In this document: piece by piece, positions 1 through 11,592 of the stretch
Layout: every line of letters starts with the position of its first letter
How positions within the stretch are numbered: position 1 is the first letter of the stretch
Assembly: GCA_900088475.1 (NCBI GenBank)
Contig: FLMG01001397.1
Location: 44,158 to 108,157, forward strand
Length of the DNA stretch: 64,000 bases
Source of the DNA: Hyphochytrium catenoides
Taxonomy: Eukaryota; Sar; Hyphochytriomycetes; Hyphochytriales; Hyphochytriaceae
Direction of reading: 5' to 3'
The notes under the pieces: model-generated
Seen by the model: the letters and a program-made list of their open reading frames with translations, nothing else
Databases searched by the model: none
What the model was told of the DNA's origin: nothing
Position numbers and translations under genes: made by a program

Positions 1-1440
1 TATAGTGACCTACTATCGCACTGTTCACTATCCCTTCTTCTTCAGAACTTGTTAATGAAGAGGTTCCGGCGGCGTCCTGTGCCAGTTGACGATGATGGGA
101 CACTCTAAAATCCTGCTCCACTGCGCTATCTCGTGTCCCTTCCTCCCCACCGGCTCCCATATTAGACGCCGATCTGCCTTTGTTGGGTCTCCAGAAGATG
201 ATCACAGAGGCTAAAAGTACCATAAAGAGGATAAAATCAGTCAGCATCACGGGAAGGGTTGTGCGGCTCGACGAAAGACATCTGGTATCCCATGTATCGG
301 ATTTGGCAGTACCGTTGCTGACGCTGCATTTTGCGTAGTAGACCCAAGCATCAACGCCTATTCGAGGCTTGCCTACCGCCATAAGGACAGCGATGCTGAC
401 AGTCGTCAAGACAAGAAGCAACTCTAAGGTCATATAGAGTAGCAATGAGCGGGCAACCCAGGAGAGGCGGCTGTAAGACTGAAGAGGGCTGACCCAAAGC
501 CGCCACCGCCCAGAGTGCTTATCTACGGCGTCCACAACGGGGCTTACGAGAGGGACATCAGGCCCTTCTGACTGCTTCTTCTGCTGAAGCTTTCGCAATA
601 CCGCCGCAGCGCTTGGAACGTCGTCCGTTGGATAACGTGAGGACTGCTCAACCATGATCTCTAGAGCTTCATGTTGACGAACATGGCGGAATAGGATGAC
701 AGACAGCGTCATAAAGCTCACTAGAGAACCTGCGAAGAACATCATACAGCCAAACCGGAGCAGGAGCGAAGGATGGTGCCTCGGAGCCATTATGGACGCC
801 ATAAAGAGAAGCGTCATCGAAGACAGGGACACCGCGAAGGTCGTCCAAGATCCCCTACGAATCTTCCTTGCCCTGGCGCTGACAATTTGCAGCCCTTCCA
901 CAAGGGCTTGGCCATTCGCTGCAGAAGATCTTTGGTTGTTACCTGCTACTACTGAACCCGAGGGAGAGAGCCTCCTACTACCTCCCACGACGTTCCCTCC
1001 TTCTTCAATCACGTTGACAGCCTCCAGCTCCCTGACAGCAAGAATCACAGTGGTAGACCATCTTCGGAGAGCTATTGCGAGGCTGGAGACGACGCAAAAG
1101 ATGTAAATCCACTGGAGCAGAGACACGACGGGATATGGAAGCACAGCTCCATGAGCAAAGGGGTCAATCCCTCTAAGGATCAACACTGCAAAGCCCAAAA
1201 GGGCAACGACCACCATCCTCTTCTGGACCTTGCTACCGCCTTCGCAGTGTATCTTGAGCCATTGGTAGAGGGTAATGGCAACACCTAGAAGGCCCAGGAG
1301 AGAGTATAGGAGCTTTTGCTTGAGATATTCATCAATGATAACATCGCTGAACGCCGTCTGACAGTCAGATCCCACTTTGGCGTAACTGCACGGGAAGTCC
1401 TGGACGCGGGACGACGTGCTTCCCATGCTTCCCGCTTTTC
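1..1440 (-). CDS. Seven-transmembrane protein, partial (3' end off window)
   Basis: On the minus strand one frame stays open from about 1440 to the window edge (over 470 codons). It encodes seven hydrophobic segments, at about 1318-1260, 1215-1165, 1145-1085, 860-800, 760-695, 450-365 and 255-185. A Ser/Gly-rich hydrophilic loop (about 1060-900) lies between segments 3 and 4. A Cys-containing loop with an NGT glycosylation sequon precedes the last segment, which ends VIIFWRPNKG. The tail after it is hydrophilic and still open at base 1. Loop 2-3 reads RGIDPFAHG. The 5' end is unresolved: the frame closes near 1442, and a different frame with an ATG at 1580 may supply a first exon. The 7-TM layout vaguely recalls TOM1/THH1 or GOST-type receptors, but I cannot assign a family. 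Confidence 0.6.
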
Positions 1441-3439
1441 TTCAGCAGATTTATGATCCACTTCAAAGCTCCGCCAGTACCAGAAGAGTATGATGCAGCG
1501 TAGTCGGTTCTTAGAGTGACTTCTCTCTCGTAGATGTGCGCATCCTCTGCTGATCTACGGTGAAGGCGTACCCTCGCCAACGCCAGTAGTTCTTGTCAAC
1601 ACTTAGAGCTTTTGTTTTTAATCTGGGCAAGTCATTCCCGTCAAAGCGCCTTTCTCTACAATGTCTCCTGCCTATCACGACGTGGCCCCTTGTTCCTATC
1701 AGGAGCAGTGATTGCCGTTAGCGCGTCTCCGTTGGAGCGTACTGGACGCTAGTCATAGCCACTAGGCACATTAGACTAGCAAGACCTTCCCAAGGGTTTA
1801 TGGCCCCGTAGTGGCGGAATATGGAAGATGTTGCACAATGCTGAAAACAATGCCAAGCTCTGCTACAGAACAGAAGAGTCCTTACAGAGATTGTGACGCA
1901 GTGTGAATCCTGTTTGACGAGTGCAGTCAAAGAGCTTAGTGGGAGCTTTCCCTCTCTAAATGACTGCGTGAGAATTTGGGGCCTAGCTTGTTGAGCACAA
2001 GGACAGCAAAGATGGCGAGACTGAGCGTTGGAGAGCTTTCTTCTGCTTTCTTTCCTCTCTAAGAGTAAGTACTACGCGCCAGTCGCCACCACATCTTCAT
2101 GATCCAGCCTGCCTGGAGTTCTACCCGTCAGAAGCGGTGCAAGGTGATGACGCCATAGACCCATCTTCTCCGCCTTTCTATTGTCTTCACCCTACTGCAC
2201 ACTCATAGTAGCACCATTTGTCTCCCTGTTCTCTATCGTTGACGTTGACTTCCCCTTCTGCCTTCCTCCTCCTCCTCCTCTGTACCACCTGAATCCTTCG
2301 ACCCGTCGTCCCCTCTCTTCTATTGCTTTGTCCTCCTCCTCCTGATGCTAGGAATAGTTCTAAGGCCTGCTGAGAGCTTCTTCTTTCCCTTTGGCTTGGT
2401 TCTTGATTCCTCTGCCATAGCCCAAGCTGCTGACGCTGCTCCAGAGTTCCAGTTCCGAACCGCCTGTTTAACTTCTGGTGCGCGCTGTCCCCCCCCCCCA
2501 TGATGATGCGCCGGCCATAACCGTTAGCGACTCTGTCAGGAGAGAGGATCATAGGGCCAAATTATTTCTGGGGTCCCAGAGCGCCCACCTCACCCCCTGG
2601 TCCAACCCTGAAGATAGACCGCTAGTTACAGATAAAGTGCAATCCGTCGGTGGAAGTTACTCCATGATCCTCTGAGCTGATCTAATCCTAAGCCGGACCT
2701 TTGACCGGACGTCCAACTGCCTAAGAAATTCTACGTGTCCAATACACCTCGCAGGTGGCCCACCGCTCCAACTTTTTAATATTTCATTCCTTGTATAATT
2801 TCCTCACAGCGAATCAAAGACTCCTGTCAGTCTACATTGATGAATTTAAAACTTCGCCAGGCAATTGAAATAATGAAAAGCTCCTGCAAATAACACAAAG
2901 GAGAGAGAGGCGGAGGAGGACAAGGAAAGCTCGACTTCTGGTGATTATTCCCGCGCCAGGGCAGGGGCGGTGGGTCCTCTATAAGAGCGCGTGGCCGTCC
3001 AAAGTCGCGACAATAATTGATCCTTTCTCTATCTTTCTCCTCGTTCTTGCGTCTTCCTTCGTTCTTCAACTGGTGCAGGAGCGCTCCCTGCTGGTTGCTG
3101 ATGAGTAGAGAACGAAAGAGATGTGAAGAAGCCAGCATAATAGAACTAGGAACTAGTAGGAAGCATGGGCTATGGAAAGAGAAAGGTTTAGTGTCGTTCT
3201 TCCTCTCTACTATGACAGAACTGAAGGACAAGAAGCGAGAGTGGGCGATGGCCATACTAGTCCTATAATAATACTTTAGTCATTAGAGGCTTGTTGGTGA
3301 GGGACAGAGCGAGTACTGAGTTGTGAGTTGAAGAAGACGAAGTCGATAAGTGGTACAAGCCAAAGTGGAAGGGAAACTGAGATGACCAAACAATAACCTG
3401 AACAGAGAGGATTATTACTGAACACTGGAAGTAGCACAC

Positions 3440-3500
3440 CTTACTGGATGAGTGATTACCCATGAGTTTTGGGCATTCCTGGTTACTGGATGAGTAACCC
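3440..3500. repeat. Imperfect direct repeat with hairpin
   Basis: The unit TTACTGGATGAGT followed by ACCCATG occurs twice, about 41 bases apart. The second copy, at 3481-3499, is a perfect stem: GGTTACT, a GGATG loop, then AGTAACC. Related ACCCATG/CCCATGAGT words recur to about 3550. No coding potential is seen across it. Confidence 0.6.
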
Positions 3501-4488
3501 ATGTTCTATGAGTACAACAGTAGTTTCGGCTTACATATCCCATGAGTTTATAAGAGTAGTGCGTACATTGCCTTGAACTCTCAGTTACTTCATTCCTCAA
3601 ATTTTTTTCGAGCTTATTATCCTACTCTGAGTACTTTTCCAGCTGTTCCGAGTAGAAGAAGTCTATGACTGAGGAGGAGGATGAGTAGGCCATCATGAGC
3701 TAGGAGGTTGGTGGTTGTTGGCTGTACAACAGAGCTAAATAATGACAGGGTTCTTCAAGGCACTGATATCATTAGTAATAGAAGAAGAAATGAAGGATCT
3801 GCAGCTGCTAGCACCATCATCGAATGAACTAAAACGAAGAGGACAAATAAAAAAGAAGAATGACAAGCAAGGAACAAAACAGGAGAAGAGGGAAGAAGCG
3901 CTCGTCTTTCTACTGTTTGTTGTCGTCCCTCCTGGCCCGTTCGGGAGGTTATGGATGGCAACAGATCGCCATTCATAACTGACCTTATAATAAAATGAAG
4001 AAGAAGAAAGGTAGTGTGTGCGTCTTACATTCTTCTTTTTTGCTCTCCTCTTCTCCTCATCAAATCATCACCACCCTAACGAGGTCTTTCTTCCTCCACC
4101 TCATCTTCCTGTCCTTGTTTCTCATGTCTCTTCTTCCTCTATCTATTGGGCTCTTCCTGATGTATTATTCTCTTTAACAGCAAGCATAATTTGGCTACTA
4201 ATGATAAAAAACTCTTTATTATCCGCCAGGAGGTTGTTGAAGCAAATCAGCAGCAAGCACCACTCGGTTATATAGTAGTAACAGAAGACGAGGACCACTA
4301 ACTGATGGAGGAGCGAGAGAGAAGAGAACTATGATGAAGAAGAAGAGAAAGACAGACCGAAATCCTCCTTCCTCATAGTAGGGACAAAGGTCCAGCGCTA
4401 GAGGTGGAAGAGGTCTGAGTACTAAGTAGTCCTAGTAGAGCTCGGGATTGCCTGGGCGCGGGTGGGGCGCCGCTGCTGCCTGCATCCA

Positions 4489-4562
4489 TCATGATGATGA
4501 TGATAATAGAGATTCTCTTCTTCGTGCTGCTGCTGCTGCTGCTGATGGATGATGATGATGAT
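4489..4562. repeat. GAT and CTG triplet repeats
   Basis: A run of ATGATG triplets, then a CTG run of about six copies (4525-4543), then another GAT run. These are simple triplet microsatellites within the upstream spacer and lie in no supported gene. Confidence 0.85.
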
Positions 4563-5554
4563 AGAGATCTGAACGGACACAGAGAAGATCCTTTATAATC
4601 AAAGAAAGCGAACTGTATGCCAGGAGCCGGTGGATGGGAAGAAATAGAACCTCTTCTAATTTAAATCTTTCCTTTTGCTTTCTTTTTGATAAAGAATTCA
4701 TTTACAGTATTGCACGTTATTGCCTGTGTCCGACAGCTGGTTTTATGGAGAGGAATTGATAAAGTATATAAATTTAATTCTTTTTTGTGGAAGAATAAGA
4801 AGACCTAAAAAGGCAGGAGTGGGTGGGCCCTTTGTACGCTTCCCATCTCCTTTACACAAACCCCATGCCACTGACTCTGTCTATTCTTAGAACAGGAGTA
4901 GTAATACGACGCCGCTAGGCCCTTATCACCTTATACACACTGTAACCGTATAGTACTATGTTCCCGTACGGTGCGGCTTCACAGTGCAGAGAGAAAGGGA
5001 GCAGCGCCACGTCGTTTCTCTCTCAATAAAAAGAGAACCACCGCTGTAAGGTCTGCAGGTAGAAACCTCAACGGACAACCTGGCCCTTTATCTCTTAGGG
5101 TTGTTCCCGCTGGGCAGTTCGGGCAGAGGACCGGATGAAAAGTTATCCGTATGTGCGCGCGCACCGCCGCCTCCTCTTCAGCAAGCTCCACCGCTTGTTA
5201 ACTTTGCTTGGAGACCCACCGCCGCCTGACCGCCGTCTGCGGGTTTTGGTTAGAAGAAGCTACCAGCGCGGCCTGGACGTCCTCTTGCGGCAAGTAGTCC
5301 CTATCTGACTGCCCTTTCTGACGGTGACAGCTCCTACAGGCTGGCTGTGTGGAGACCGAGACTCTCCGGGCAGGGCGCCTCCCATATACTTGTGGCCGTA
5401 GGAAGTCCAGGTTCGCAGCTGACGGTACGCCGGGTGATACAGGTTCATCTCACTGCCTATTGAAGTTGAAAGCTGTCCTTCGCTCGCAGCCACCAGGACC
5501 TTGACGGGCCCTCGTAGTTAGTTGCCCTCAAGGTACATATTCGGGCCTGGAGAA

Positions 5555-8500
5555 ATGGCCAAAAGCAGGGCCAGCTTGACGTCTGTCACAGACTATTCCT
5601 CCATTCGGACACCAGCAAGCTCGTATGCCACCGTCACTCGGCCTAATCTCGACAGCGTAATGAGCGTGACGCCTTCGCTGGCAAAGGAAATCCCTGCTTC
5701 CGCTTGGACCCGGCGCTTCAACACACCAGACCCGTCAGAACGAGTACATACACCTTCCATGCCACCTGTTGGAGAAAGCATTAAGCTCTTACCTATGGCA
5801 TATAGGCTGGCAAGGTGAGAATCAGAAGGAAGGGGAGCAAAAATCACAGGCTTCTTTATGGAAATAGCAAGGACAACAGAAGCGAGTCTGAGCAAAAAGC
5901 CCGAGCCCTAATGGTTCCTTCACTCATATGCCCGCCCTTTGCTTATCGTGTACAATCTAGCTACATCTATGAAGAGACATCCGCTGGCCGTGCTCCTATA
6001 TTGGATCTTAAGGTGTGTGAACGACTTCTTGTGCTCAAACTGACGGAATCATCTTGCTGAACGGTTCTCCGTGTCAACAGCTTCCCACTCTGCAACCAGA
6101 GAAGCCAGGACCTAACGCTGGCGTTCCTCTTGGAGGAATCGGCGGAGGATCAATTGGCCGCGGCTGGAAAGGAGACTTCAGGAGATGGTCCCTCAGACCA
6201 GGTAGGCTCCACTGTCACTGTATAGTTCTTGCTAGCGTTCACCCATGATCGGATTTAGGATCCTATGAGCACCGGGAGGTTATCGCTGACCAGTTCTCAG
6301 TGTACGTGAACCGTGCTGGAAAGGNNNNNNNNNNNNNNNNNNNNNNNNAGAGAGAGAGAGAGAGAGAGAGGGGTAGAACTATTCTTGACGCAAAACCTTA
6401 CCTATCTTTGTCGTGACAGGTTCTCTCTCACAGAAGAGATGGCGGACCCGATGGTGCCTTGTTTTCCTGGGACTGGGGCATGAACACTAGCAATGCCTGT
6501 TACCACGCGATGTATCCGAGAGCTTGGACTGTCTATGAGTTTCCCGAGGCGGCCATCCGATTGGTCTGTCGGCAGATCTCGCCCGTCATCCCTCATAACT
6601 ATACAGAGTCTTCCATTCCGGCCGCAGTCTTTGTATGGAGTGTAGAGAATCTGGGAGACGAGGAGATAGACGTTAGTATCATGTTCACCTTTCAGAATGG
6701 TACAGGAGGAAAGAACGACTTTGCAGGCAGCCATCAAAATGAGGTATGTTCTATGCCGTAAGAAGCCAACCGCTTGAAGGTGTAGCCGTGCCCTTTATGA
6801 CCCACGTTTTGTCTAGGCCTTTGGCTTCGAAGAATCTGCTTTGGGAGCTTCAGACTGTGCTATGGGTGTGAAGCTCCATCATGTGGAGCGCACCCTAGCG
6901 GCAATCCCTCGAGAAGAGATGAAGAAGAGGCATTGCATGTGCTGCTTCGGATGCTTTGGGATATGCAAATCTTTTCATAAGTCCAATGATGATGACAGGG
7001 AGCTTTACATTGATCCGTTGACCTTCTGCATCGCGGCTCCAGCGGGACAACCTGGCGTCGAAGTCACACATCACGCTTCTTGGAGGACAAACGGCATGCG
7101 GGCTGGTCAAGAGGTAACGGGTTCGACTCTTGATACCTGATCTTCCTGTTCAATGTTTATGCTGCTTATATGGTCCTTTGACGCCACCAGCACGTCGATA
7201 TATCGTTCTTGACCGTGGTGTCCACTGCTTAGCTTGCTATGTTGCTCTCTATTCCTTTACTGCTTACCCTCACTTCCACTACTAGATCTAGATTTAGGTC
7301 GCTAATCTGTGTGCCTTTGGCCCATGCACCTTACGTAGGTGTGGAGACATTTTAAGACCAGCGGGCGGCTCGACAACTCCACAAGTCAGCGGGGCCCTAG
7401 TAATGTTGGCGAAAGCATCGGCGCCGCCTTAGCTCAGACGTTCGTAGTTCAGCCCAAAGAACTCAAAAGCAACATTGTCTTTTCCCTTGCGTGGGACATG
7501 CCCCTTGCTCGCTTCAGCGAGGGCAAAGCTTACCCACGGCGCTATACTAAATTCTTTGGCGATGATGGTAAAGCTGTGGAGGCCATCACAGAGCATGCTT
7601 TGAAGTATTGGCGGGTGTGGGAGGAGGCCATAGAGCAGTGGCAGGAGCCGATTCTCTCGTCTCCTCAGCTGCCTGACTGGTATAAAGGTCAGCTATTTAA
7701 CGAGCTCTACTTCATCACTGATGGAGGCACAATCTGGACCACAATTGGTGGCGCCAATGCCCCGTACGTTGACCATTTTGACGATTCTCCACGGGATTAT
7801 GGTGATCAACGGCCAAAGCTACCTGCCCCGTCATTGGACCGTGTGGCGATCGCAGGACAAAGACAATCACACTACCGCGCTAGCTACAACTCTGGGTTCG
7901 TTCTGCCTTCGCAAGGGACTTCTCCAAGCTCAGTTCCAGGCCGTGAGAGTATATCGAGAGACTCAGGTGTCTTTATCTACCAGAGGGAAAACACGAAGCT
8001 GCCAAACCCTGATGGTTACCTCTGCAATGATGATCCCATCCACTATGAAGACATGGGTTGGAACATTATGCATAGAGATGACTCCATTGGGCACTTTCTA
8101 TACCTTGAAGGCCACGAGTACCTTATGTACAACACATATGACGTACACTTTTACGCCTCCTTTGCTCTCATCATGAACTGGCCACAGTTGGAGCTCAGCC
8201 TGCAAAGAGACTTTGCGGCGGCAGTTATGACTCACGATGATGAGATTCGGACGCTTTTCAGCCATGGAGAGATACGGAGGAGAAAAATTGAAGGCCAAGT
8301 GCCGCATGATGTTGGCTCTCCAGCTGAAGACCCATGGAATAGGGTAAGCTTTCATTGCAATAGAAGCACTCAATTTCGCGACCTCTGCATGCCTTGTCTC
8401 TGCAAGCCTAACCGAGCCGTCTCTATCCTCTCAGCTGCTCTCTCTTTTACTCTCTTCTGTTGCACTTTAACTCTCTGACGTTCTCTATCATGCCTCTATG

Positions 8501-9494
8501 ATACTAGGTGAATGCCTATAACTTCCAGGACGTTGGTCACTGGAAGGATCTGGGCCCTAAATTTGTCCTACAGATTTACCGGGACTACGTCGCCACTGGC
8601 GATGAGAAGTTTCTCCGTGAGATGTATCCAGTTGTTAAGCAAGTCATCGACCACTGTCAGCAGTTCGACCGTGATGGTGATGGCCTGATAGAGAATGAAG
8701 GTTTCCCAGACCAAACATATGATATATGGGTGGTGAACGGACCATCATCGTACACAGGCAGTCTCTGGCTCTCAGCGCTAGCTTGCACAGTGATGATGGC
8801 GAACATAGTTGGTGACAGTGAGGCGGCTTTGCACTACCGCTCCCTAGAAACAAGAGGAAAGGACGCTTATGAGAAGCTTTTATGGAACGGCCGGTACTAT
8901 AACTATGACAGCGGCAATTCAAAGACCAGCACCTCCATCATGTCAGACCAGCTGGCAGGGCAGTGGTATGCCAGGGCCTGTGGGCTTCCTAGCATAGTGC
9001 CTCCAGAACATGCTTCACTAGCTCTAGCCACGGTGTTCGCCAACAATGTACTGAGATTTCATAACGGGACCATGGGAGCCGTCAATGGGATGACTGCGGA
9101 TGGCAAGGTTGACAACTCCTGCCTGCAGTCTCGTGAGGTTTGGACAGGCACCACCTACGCGGTTGCTGCAGCGATGATTCAAGAAAGTTTTTTCTCTAGT
9201 GGCCGTCCCATCACTCCCGAGGTCAAGGATCTCCGACGTGCGGGCTTTTCTACGGCTGAGGGCATCTCCCGTTGGGGCTGGCAGCAGGGAGGCTACTGGT
9301 TCGCCACTCCCGAGGGATGGGAGGGCTCAGGCAACTATCGCTCTATGGGATATATGAGGGCCCTTGCCATTTGGTCAATGCAGTGGGCTCTAGACGTTGT
9401 TCCTCGGCTGCCCCAGCAACAATCCCATCGTCTCTCAAACGCAACCGTCCTTTCCCTAGTAGCTTCCGAAAATGGGCATGCTCCCAAGCACTAG
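5555..9494 (+). CDS. GBA2: GH116 non-lysosomal glucosylceramidase (GBA2-like)
   Basis: Hydrolyses glucosylceramide to glucose and ceramide at cytosol-facing membranes. Exons read by hand: 5555-5814, 5961-6012, 6081-6201, 6259-about 6324 (end hidden by the N run), about 6434-6743, 6817-7113, 7339-8343, 8508-9494; about 1,030 aa. Family landmarks in order: [15 protein letters not shown] and [10 protein letters not shown] in the N-terminal part; [64 protein letters not shown] (nucleophile-Glu region of the family); [17 protein letters not shown] (acid/base Asp region); [33 protein letters not shown]. The ATG at 5555 is the first in-frame Met that joins correctly; the frame at 6054 has no ATG and an in-frame stop at 6018. 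Oddity: a Cys-rich loop ([12 protein letters not shown]) near 6930-6975 that I do not recall in human or plant members. No signal peptide is seen, as expected. Confidence 0.93.
6325..6348. other. Assembly gap (24 N)
   Basis: A run of 24 N interrupts GBA2 immediately after codons for the VNRAGK segment and is followed by an AG microsatellite. It hides the 3' end of one exon and the donor site. Its true length is unknown. Confidence 0.98.
6349..6370. repeat. (AG)n microsatellite
   Basis: Pure AG dinucleotides abut the N gap inside a GBA2 intron. This is the likely reason the assembly failed there. Confidence 0.95.
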
Positions 9495-9586
9495 AGGTTC
9501 TCTAGCAACCCGCTTGACCGCCCTCTAACAGTATCACTATGACCTCTTGTACGATAGAGGAAGCAAGGCTTTCTAATGGTGTGAAG

Positions 9587-9596
9587 AATAAATAAA
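9587..9596 (+). terminator. Possible poly(A) signal of GBA2
   Basis: Two overlapping AATAAA hexamers lie about 95 bases after the GBA2 stop codon, in the convergent spacer before the LRR gene. Position and motif fit a cleavage/polyadenylation signal, but whether this organism uses AATAAA is unknown. Confidence 0.45.
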
Positions 9597-9963
9597 AGTT
9601 ACCATAAGTAAGCGGTGCTGCGCTCAGACCACCACTCTTTGAAGGATGACGAGGCAAGGTCGACAACTCTTTGTTCGTTGCGAAGCCTAGGTTTGAAAGG
9701 GGAGGCTAAACCTGATCACTGCCTGTCTGCCTTCCATCTTTGCAACAGTGTGCGATGCGCTTTGACTGTCGGGGTAGGCATTGGGATGGGCTCAGTAGAT
9801 GTTTCTCCATCGTCCCCGGATTAGAGAGCAAGAAGATCTGCTGGACCTAACAGAGCCCAGACATCAAGTGGGGGACAGAAAATCCGGTCTTCACATCCTC
9901 ACCTCTTCTCAACCTTGCCTCTCCTGGACTGGATCCATCAATCCGCCAGTATACTTTGTATTG

Positions 9964-11087
9964 TCATGAGATGATCTCCACGTGTGGGAGAGCTTCCTTG
10001 GCTCTCTGCAGTTCATTCTGGCTAAGAGCGTTGCCAGCTAAAGTCAGTTGGCTCAGCTTATCTAATTGCTCCAAGGCGCCGATGGGAAGCTCTGAGAGCC
10101 TGTTCCCGTCCAGATGGAGTGTCGCAAGGGAGCTTAATGCCGTGATATTCGGAGAGAGGGAGTCGAGGCGGTTCTCTGTTCATAGAAGTAAGCACTGAAC
10201 AGTGGCGTTCTAGAGGGCAGAGGAGACTGTACCTCGTAGGTCTAAACTTTCTAACGCAGTCAGCTTATAGACCGAATCAGGCAACGCGGTCAGATTGTTT
10301 TTTGAGAGATCCAAAGCTCGCAGTCCATGTAAGCGGTCTAGTACGCTGGGGACAGAGCAGCAGAGGCAGGAGGAGAAAGGTGCGAAGTGAGCGGCAGGTC
10401 AACAAGGTGATAGAGCCGACAAATGAGGTAACAGAGAAGGGAGGGAAAGCAATGCGGAGGTTGTCTCCCAGGTGGCGGCCCCGACTGCAGTGCATCTTAG
10501 TTGCTCTCTCTCTTTGGCCTGAACTGGCTCTTACTCTTCTGTCTCTCGCTGTGTGTGTCTCTCGCTGTGTCTGTCTCTCGCTGTTTCTCTGCTTAATATC
10601 ACTTAAAGGCCGCTTCTTGTCGTCTTCTCCCATTGTAAGAGGTTCCCAACCAACCACTTCTTTTGCCATGTTTGCAGTCCAAGGGTCTCCCTCTTTATCC
10701 TTTTGACACTCATCTAACTCCCCTTCCTCCATTCCTAAGTCTGTCCTCGAGACCTTGGGCCCTTCGGGCTTTCTCGTTCTTTGCTTGCTCAACGTACGTG
10801 GCCAACCTGCAGATGCAGGGCTCACCGATCTTCTCACACATGATGTTCTTGCATAGTAGGTCTTCGCTGTTGCTGAGAAACAGCCCTGATACTTTGGTGC
10901 CATGTACAGCCACATCGCGATAGGACTTTGCGCGAATAGATGCTGATTGTCCGCCATTGACTGCTCTCACGATGACCTTTGGAAGCTGCAAGGCTTGGCG
11001 TGGTCTCTTCAATGAGGAGAGATTCTCCTTGAAGCCGGTAAGGAGGACGGTATGCTTAAGACCCTTACGTCCCGTGGCTAGAGCCAT
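9964..11087 (-). CDS. Small leucine-rich-repeat protein, 204 aa
   Basis: Three exons join in phase: 10798-11087, 10233-10345 and 9964-10175 (615 nt, 204 aa). The first intron (452 nt) starts GTACGT; the second is 57 nt. The N-terminal ~95 residues are basic (MALATGRKGLKHTVLLTGFK), then a stretch with KNIMCEKIGEPCICRLA. From about residue 97 come four typical LRR units: LRALDLSKNNLTALPDSVY, LESLDLRENRLDSL, LATLHLDGNRLSELPIGAL and LSQLTLAGNALSQNEL, ending LPHVEIIS. LRR domains of this kind bind other proteins. The Arg/Lys-rich, acid-poor start could be a mitochondrial presequence (inference). It is convergent with GBA2 and divergent from PSMG4. No specific orthologue recognised. Confidence 0.8.
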
Positions 11088-11592
11088 GGTTTCGCACGCA
11101 GTATCAGGCTGACGGAGCCAGTAGCCAACTAGAGATTGGCCTGCGTGCCCCTCTCAGTCAAGCGACGGTCTGCTGGGCCTCTCGATACATGGCACCGAGC
11201 CTCACAAGGCACTATGGTTTATGACACTTGTTGGCTTCACTCGCTTCATAGCGCTGCTTGCTTCCTGCTGCTGCTTGACCGCGGTTCAGAATATTACTGG
11301 TACTACTACAGATATTACAGTAAACATCCCATTTTAGCGTTCTTATCCTGAATAGGTCATCCCTGCATCCCTGCATCATCGTCATCAACACAATCTCCCT
11401 CAAGTGGCTTATCACGTTTTACCATGAAGCTGATGATGGGCTTGGCTCGAGCCCTGACGAAGAGAGAGATCGGGGTTCATCCTCCTCCCTCTGCGGCTGA
11501 CTCGACCTCTGCATTGTTTTCGGCGACGTGAGAGCCTCCTAGACTCTCCTTTTCTCTGCAGATCTATCGGGAGGCGGTGAGAAACAAGAAAG
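11088..11592. promoter_or_regulatory. Divergent spacer between LRR and PSMG4 genes
   Basis: About 500 bases between two start codons facing away from each other, so promoters for both genes should lie here. I see no clear TATA box or repeat, and the short frames inside look random. Confidence 0.35.

Larger units (their letters stand above)
1441..5554. other. Gene-poor divergent spacer
   Basis: This stretch separates the 7-TM gene (minus) from the GBA2 gene (plus). The few frames over 60 codons are low-complexity or lack an ATG and support no gene. It holds a C-run at 2491-2500, purine/pyrimidine triplet-rich blocks (GAA, GAT, AGT, CCT) over about 3600-4700, and short repeats listed separately. 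The first 200 bases may contain the missing 5' exon of the 7-TM gene. Confidence 0.6.

Noticed and set aside
2187-2552. 121-codon minus-strand frame in the left spacer
   Set aside because: Gln/Arg/Gly-rich low complexity from CCT/CTT triplets, with no splice partner or domain.
5260-5895. Two open minus-strand frames that looked like a separate gene
   Set aside because: The plus strand of 5555-6012 carries the GBA2 N-terminal motifs with in-phase splice sites. The minus frames begin at TTG or GTG, not ATG, and do not join in phase.
7100-7135. A GGTTCGACTC word resembling a tRNA T-loop
   Set aside because: It lies at a GBA2 exon-intron border, and no acceptor, D or anticodon stems can be formed around it.
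10277-10957. A 226-codon minus-strand frame across the LRR gene's first intron
   Set aside because: It overlaps the first LRR exon in another frame and runs through an intron with a strong GTACGT donor. The spliced LRR reading is better supported.
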